A stretch of 64,000 bases of DNA, taken from Epiperipatus broadwayi. Lineage: Eukaryota; Onychophora; Udeonychophora; Euonychophora; Peripatidae. Location: contig JAQFVV010000111.1 of the NCBI GenBank assembly GCA_028023455.1, positions 3,045,909 through 3,109,908 on the forward strand. Direction: 5' to 3'. Every line of letters begins with the position of its first letter. The stretch's first letter is position 1. The translations under genes and the position numbers were made by a program. This document shows positions 59,383-64,000 of the stretch, piece by piece. The notes beneath the pieces are model-generated. The model was not told where the DNA came from. It saw nothing but the letters and a program-made list of their open reading frames with translations, and ran no database searches.

Positions 59383-59759
59383 GGGCAATGCAATAAGAAA
59401 GATAAAATAATTTTAATCTTCAGTTTCAATTGCTGTTTGTTTAAACTCTAAATTCATGTTAATGGTTTTTACTTTTTTTGCAATATTTTTATTATATTAA
59501 ATTAGCTGATTATTAAACAAAAAGACAAGAAATCTGGGTTTTCTTGCTGTCACAAAGCTATTTCCATTATTAGAAAAACATTAATTTTAGCATCTAGGAA
59601 ATCCTATGCTGTCTGGAGTAGATTAAAAAAAATCTGGGTTGTCGTTGAATAGCCACTATATCCCACTCGATGGCACAGTTTTCACACTTAAACTATAAAA
59701 TATGATCATTCCCGGGCTGTTAATTATAATCATTTCGATGTGTTTTTTGGGTAATACGA

Positions 59760-60420
59760 AAATAAAGACAAAAGAAAATCATCTTTTTTAAATATTATTT
59801 AATTTTAAATATTATTTTTTATTAACATATACAAATTAAATGATAATAATAAATGTAAAATAAAATAAATTACAATTTGGTTCATCTTTTTTAGTTTGCT
59901 TTTTATTAGAAAAATCAATTTTCTATCGGAGATTTTTTTACCGGGATTACGGCTTTTTTTTGTTGTTTAAAAACTTGTAATCGGAATAAAAAGTAAAAAT
60001 TCTTAGTCTTCCTTTTACATTTTATTTCTACAGAGAAACAGATATTATTGTGTTATCACTATTTTTTACTTTTTTAGTCTTTGTTTTACTTTTTTTTTTT
60101 TACAGACAAACAGATATTACCACTATTTTTTATTTCAAATAGAATGACAACTAAAAATAAAAGTTGTTACAGTTAGGTTTAGGGTTAGTTTTAGGGTTAG
60201 GTTTAGGGTTAGGTTTAGGGTTACTGTTCTGTTGTTTGTAGTGCTAAAATAAAAAATATCAAAATCGTATTTTTGTAAATATTTTTTTTTACTAACATCT
60301 ATAAAATAAATGATAACAATAAATGTAAACTATATTCAACAAAGTATAACAGTAGTCGGAGAAAAGAAAGAAACTAAAACTTTTTAAACAACAACAAATA
60401 TATATATAATGTCTACTTTA
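59760..60420. repeat. Small diverged duplications around a telomere-like tract
   Basis: ACAGAGAAACAGATATTA / ACAGACAAACAGATATTA (60031 and 60102), each followed by CACTATTTTTTA, form one duplication. AAATGATAATAATAAATGTAAA near 59840 and its relative near 60305 form another. Confidence 0.55.
60173..60222. repeat. Telomere-like hexamer tract (alternating TTAGGT/TTAGGG)
   Basis: Eight consecutive hexamers: TTAGGT, TTAGGG, TTAGTT, TTAGGG, TTAGGT, TTAGGG, TTAGGT, TTAGGG. TTAGGG is the usual animal telomere repeat. The strict alternation gives a 12-bp period (TTAGGTTTAGGG). Confidence 0.9.
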
Positions 60421-60422
60421 CT

Positions 60423-61460
60423 TATTAAATGTGTTTATAATATATGCTTTTTATGACATTTAAAAAAACAGTGTACAATTGTACTTTTCTTACTGGATAT
60501 TTTTGTGTTAACACTTTTTTTTATTTCAAAAATATGCACACAGTACAATCTTCTTTGTCTCATGGAATGTTACGAACAGTACGTTACTTGATGCATTACG
60601 TAATTCCAACTCACTTTATACATATATCTCGTCAACATTTATCACTTAAAACTTCAATACACTACAGTGTAAAAAGTCTGTTAATTATTACTTTACAAAA
60701 TCTGAACATTTCAATACTTTAAAATAAAAACAAATCCAATGAAAACAACATTTCCATCCAATTAAGAAAAACACACCCTCTCACCAAGCCATAACCATTT
60801 TATAAACTGTGCAAATTTGGAAAATGTATTTGCTGCAATGCGACATACATGCTGTGCTGTGATATGACATAGTGGCCTGCAATCTGTAGCTCAACAAAAA
60901 AGTTGTATTATAGAAAACGCGGGTTCGAACATGTCGGCCACAGAAACAGCATTTTTATGTGTTTTAGTGCAAAAATGGCGCCTTCCAGTGGAATATGGTG
61001 GCTCTTCGATGACTACCAAAATCTGTAATCAAATAATTAATAGTATTGGCAAGTAATCATGGTTGATTAGTTTGATAAAATCTTATACATTTAGTTCAGG
61101 AATGTCCAGGATTATAATAATAAATATTTGATCTAAAGAGATGTAATGAAGAAATTATACAAATGATTACTTTTTTTTACTTTAGCAATATTTGTTAAGA
61201 AGTAGTAAGTATTATAAAGAGAATATATCATAATAAATGTAAAGATCTGAAAGCAGAAGTTCATTGATTGACAAAAAGGTTTAAAAATGTTTGATAGATG
61301 AAAATGGCAGAGAAAATACAGACAGTCACTAATCTTGATCATTCTATAACTTTTTTTGATAAAAATAGTATCACAATTTTATTAAATCCAGCAATGACAC
61401 TCTTAAACCACTAAACAGCACATGATCACCATCTCACGCTAACACATAACTGTTAGTAAA
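60423..61460. other. No gene seen
   Basis: Two short open frames (60444-60722 and 61133-61342) lack motifs. The less A+T-rich part at 60830-61020 has no recognised partner in the window. Confidence 0.45.
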
Positions 61461-61583
61461 CAGGAAAAAACTCCATATAATAGTACCACCTTGTGGATAG
61501 GGATTTTATATACAAGCCTTCTGGCATCCATTGATTACTCTGGTTAGCACAAGGTAGCACTACTATATGGAGAGTTTTTGCCT
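61461..61583. mobile_element. Short MITE with 35-bp inverted ends
   Basis: CAGGAAAAAACTCCATATAA on the left and TATGGAGAGTTTTTGCCTG on the right are inverted ends. They extend inward through TAGTACCACCTTGTG and CACAAGGTAGCACTACTA. Its right half is shared with 41597-41806. No coding capacity. Confidence 0.75.
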
Positions 61584-61739
61584 GATATCAATGACCCTCT
61601 TATATGATGACAATGATATTTTGAACAAAAAAATATTTTGATTGTCTTTTAAATAATGATATAAAAATTGAAATAGAAGTTTTAATGATACATCTATTTT
61701 ATCTGCTCATTTACATTTGGATAAAGATAGTGAGTTTAA

Positions 61740-63190
61740 AAGTCAAAGCAGCTTTTTGAAATATTAAAAATGAAAAGGGTTGCAGATCTTGATAAAATAT
61801 ATAGAAAAGTTTTAAAATATGGTGATAATGCATTAGCTTCAAAAATATTGTATTTTTTTTAAGAATATATGGACCTATAAGTGTCACTCTATCTTAAATA
61901 TGCTTTTATTGTTCCAATTTTTAAAAGTAAAAAGGAATAGAGAAGATCGAGTTAATTATTGCAGAATATCATTATTCTTCATAGCAGCAAAAATACTTTC
62001 AAGAATTTTAATAGATTTTTTCTCAGTTGAAAATGAATGGTAAGAAAAGACTCATTGTGGATTTAGGGAACCAAGAAGCACTATAGATATGATTTTTGAT
62101 GCCAGGCAATTGCAAGAAAAGGATCAGGCACAAAGAAATGATTTATATATTGATTTGATCAAGGCATTTCATTCAGTTAATAGGTCCGACTTCTGGCATT
62201 GTTTGAAATTAGTTAGTTGTTCACCAAAATTTATTCATATTATACAGCTTCTATATGATGGCATGAGAAAAAACATTGTTACTACAGGTGGAAAATCTGA
62301 GGCATTTGAAAGAAAAACTAGTGTTAAATAAGAATGTATTCTTGTGACAAAATTACTTTCAATTTTTATGGCAGTAGTTTTTGGAGTTGTTTATAGATCA
62401 TTTAATCAAACAAAGATCAAGATATACTATAGATTTGACAGAAAATTTTAATTTGAATTAAATAAAAGCAAATTCAAAAATTCATCTTCTTGGATTCTGG
62501 ATTTACAGTAAGCTGATGACCATTCTATTTTTTCCAGTTTAAAAGATAATTAAGGAGAATATTATTAATATTTTAAATGCAGCTTATAAAGATATTGGTT
62601 TATTAATTAATGTTCAGAAATTCAAGTTCTTTAATAACCAGTGATGAAAGGAAAACGTATTTTTAGTTTAGATGATTATCAAATTGAGAATGTATTTTAG
62701 TAGGTTTATAAGTCAAGTTGAGATCCAGGACAGACTCAAATATGCTGCTGCTGCTTTTAACAAGTTAAAAGATGAAGTATTTCATTGAAGAAAATAGCTA
62801 TTGCAACTAAGTTAATCATATATAGAAATGTTATTTAATTTATTGTATGGAAATGAAACCAAGACATCCTATCAGTACAATATAAGGTATTAAAAACTTT
62901 TATTCAAAGATGTTCCATAAAAGTTTCAAAATACAATGGCAAGATTATAAAACCAATAATGATGGATGTGATATTACTGAGTCCATTATTATAAAATCAC
63001 ACCTTCATTGGATTTGGTATTTAACATGAATGAATAATGAAAGACATCTTAAAAGGATGTTTTATGATGAACTTGACTATGGATTTCGTAGGAGAGATAG
63101 ACCTGTCTACATTATAAAGATTATCTCAAGAACATCCTACAGAAGTGAAATGTTTGTATTAGGAAAATATGGCTGAGAATAGAATAACAT
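61740..63190 (+). pseudogene. Decayed LINE reverse transcriptase
   Basis: Plus-strand fragments in shifting frames follow a non-LTR retrotransposon RT. They include KMKRVADLDKIYRKVLKYG (about 61770), FIVPIFKSKKE, VNYCRISLFFIAAKILSRIL, then MIFDARQLQEKDQAQRNDLY and LIKAFHSVNRSDFWHCLK (62089-62230), and a decayed ADD-type passage near 62510 (QADDHSI-like). The C-terminal region near 62990-63110 (ITESIIIKSHLHWIWYL, RHLKRMFYDELDYGFRRRD) corresponds to the LRW-GH-R and K-G-RP tail common in such elements. Many stops and frameshifts are present. No endonuclease domain is visible. The clade is different from the RTE copy at 42.6 kb and is not assigned. Confidence 0.8.
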
Positions 63191-64000
63191 TAGAGAACAA
63201 TAATTAGACAGTATTGAAGTGTTTTAAAATGAAAACACAGTCACAAAATATCAAGCAAACTGAAACATAGACCAGCAAGTTTTGTATGTGGATGTATTTG
63301 TGATTCATAGAATGATTTGCACAATCTTTTCCAGAGTAGTTTTTCCTCCTCTCTTTCTCTCACCTATTTGTTTTTCTTTTTTTAGAGTTGGAATGACAAT
63401 ACTCATTTTTGAATGGCTATTTATAATTATTATCTTGGATTAATTTTCAATTCAATCATGTTACTTCTCATATTTGTAAATTTAATAAAATAATATATTT
63501 ATCCCAACGTTTTTATTATCAACAATATTATAGAGTTCCCTTCATTTTAGAAATAATAAATACTTTTTAATTAATTGTTTTTATTAATTCAACTGTTATT
63601 TTTTAGTTAACTTTAGATTGGTATTAAATATACACAATATACTGAACAAAAAGATTTTCTGTGCAGTGAATAATAAACACGACTTAAAGCTTAACTAAAC
63701 AAGCAGCCATCTTGGATTGCAAGAGTATGTTTTGATTTTCTCTCATTGACTTATTATCAGGGCAGTTAGAAATATTCTTCCACTCAAATTATTGAGTTCT
63801 ACAAAGTATCATAATATTTAATTGTAACCGCTACTATTATTTTTAGCTTACTTATATGCTTTCAAGATCAGTATTATAAAACCGCATACAGCATGCTTGA
63901 ATAACCAATAGACTTAAAATCGTCTAGTGCAATAATATCTACATTCTCAGATTACTTTCTTCTTTTTACCTTGATGAATGAGAACTTAGGATTCAGTTCT
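63191..64000. other. No gene seen
   Basis: A+T-rich. Nothing recognised. Confidence 0.5.

Noticed and set aside
60444-60722. Plus-strand open frame of 92 codons
   Set aside because: No recognisable domain, and composition matches translated non-coding sequence. Kept only as part of an unassigned stretch.

Overview
The window looks like non-coding DNA from a large animal genome, very A+T-rich (about three quarters by eye). It holds one clear host coding exon, the first coding exon of a rhodopsin-class neuropeptide receptor of the GnRH/AKH/corazonin group (35789-36301, + strand), ending at a canonical splice donor. No later exon of that receptor was recognised in the remaining 27 kb. The invertebrate-type receptor, long introns, tRNA-derived SINEs, RTE-like and other LINE fossils, Penelope-like fragments and many foldback elements suggest a lophotrochozoan, most likely a mollusc and perhaps a cephalopod. 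That placement is inference.

The most interesting content is RNA-based. A near-identical 407-bp unit is repeated six times between 45650 and 47943: two units in one orientation, then four inverted. Each unit carries a 58-nt type I hammerhead ribozyme: CTGACGA and GAAA core, a 6-bp stem I, an internal loop, a 5-bp outer stem I, a CAAATA-type stem II loop, a palindromic stem III and a predicted AUC cleavage site. The predicted products are 407-nt monomers. This matches the architecture of animal retrozymes, or of tandem hammerhead repeats linked to Penelope-like elements. A second, unrelated hammerhead family (core CTGATGA, stem II GTGCTG/CAGCAT) lies in diverged copies at 25.1-25.6 kb (tandem dimer, unit about 397 bp), at 53.5-56.3 kb (cluster including a head-to-head pair) and as relics at 38.2 and 39.3 kb. 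Just upstream of the 25-kb dimer are two inverted, decayed GIY-YIG endonuclease fragments of a Penelope-like element, the element class known to carry hammerheads in its terminal repeats.

Layout: 1-18 kb is mostly featureless A+T-rich DNA with one SINE, one hairpin repeat and a possible exon. 18.0-19.7 kb holds a decayed gag-like gene on the - strand. 20-24 kb holds minor repeats. 24.0-25.7 kb holds the Penelope fragments and hammerhead dimer, followed by a Tc1/mariner-like MITE (25.7-26.65 kb). 28-35 kb holds SINEs, foldback elements and a CTA microsatellite. 35.8-36.3 kb is the receptor exon, and its intron carries a 570-bp foldback and a diverged tandem-repeat field to 40.7 kb. 42.6-44.5 kb is a 5'-truncated RTE-type LINE whose insertion boundaries are shown by an unoccupied paralogous site at 45.35-45.6 kb. 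45.65-47.94 kb is the hammerhead array. 52-56.3 kb holds dispersed repeats and hammerhead relics. 57-64 kb holds a possible hAT relic, an inverted repeat, a telomere-like stretch, a small MITE and a second decayed LINE.

Limits: identity to named families was judged by reading the sequence, without database search. Boundaries of diverged repeats are approximate.
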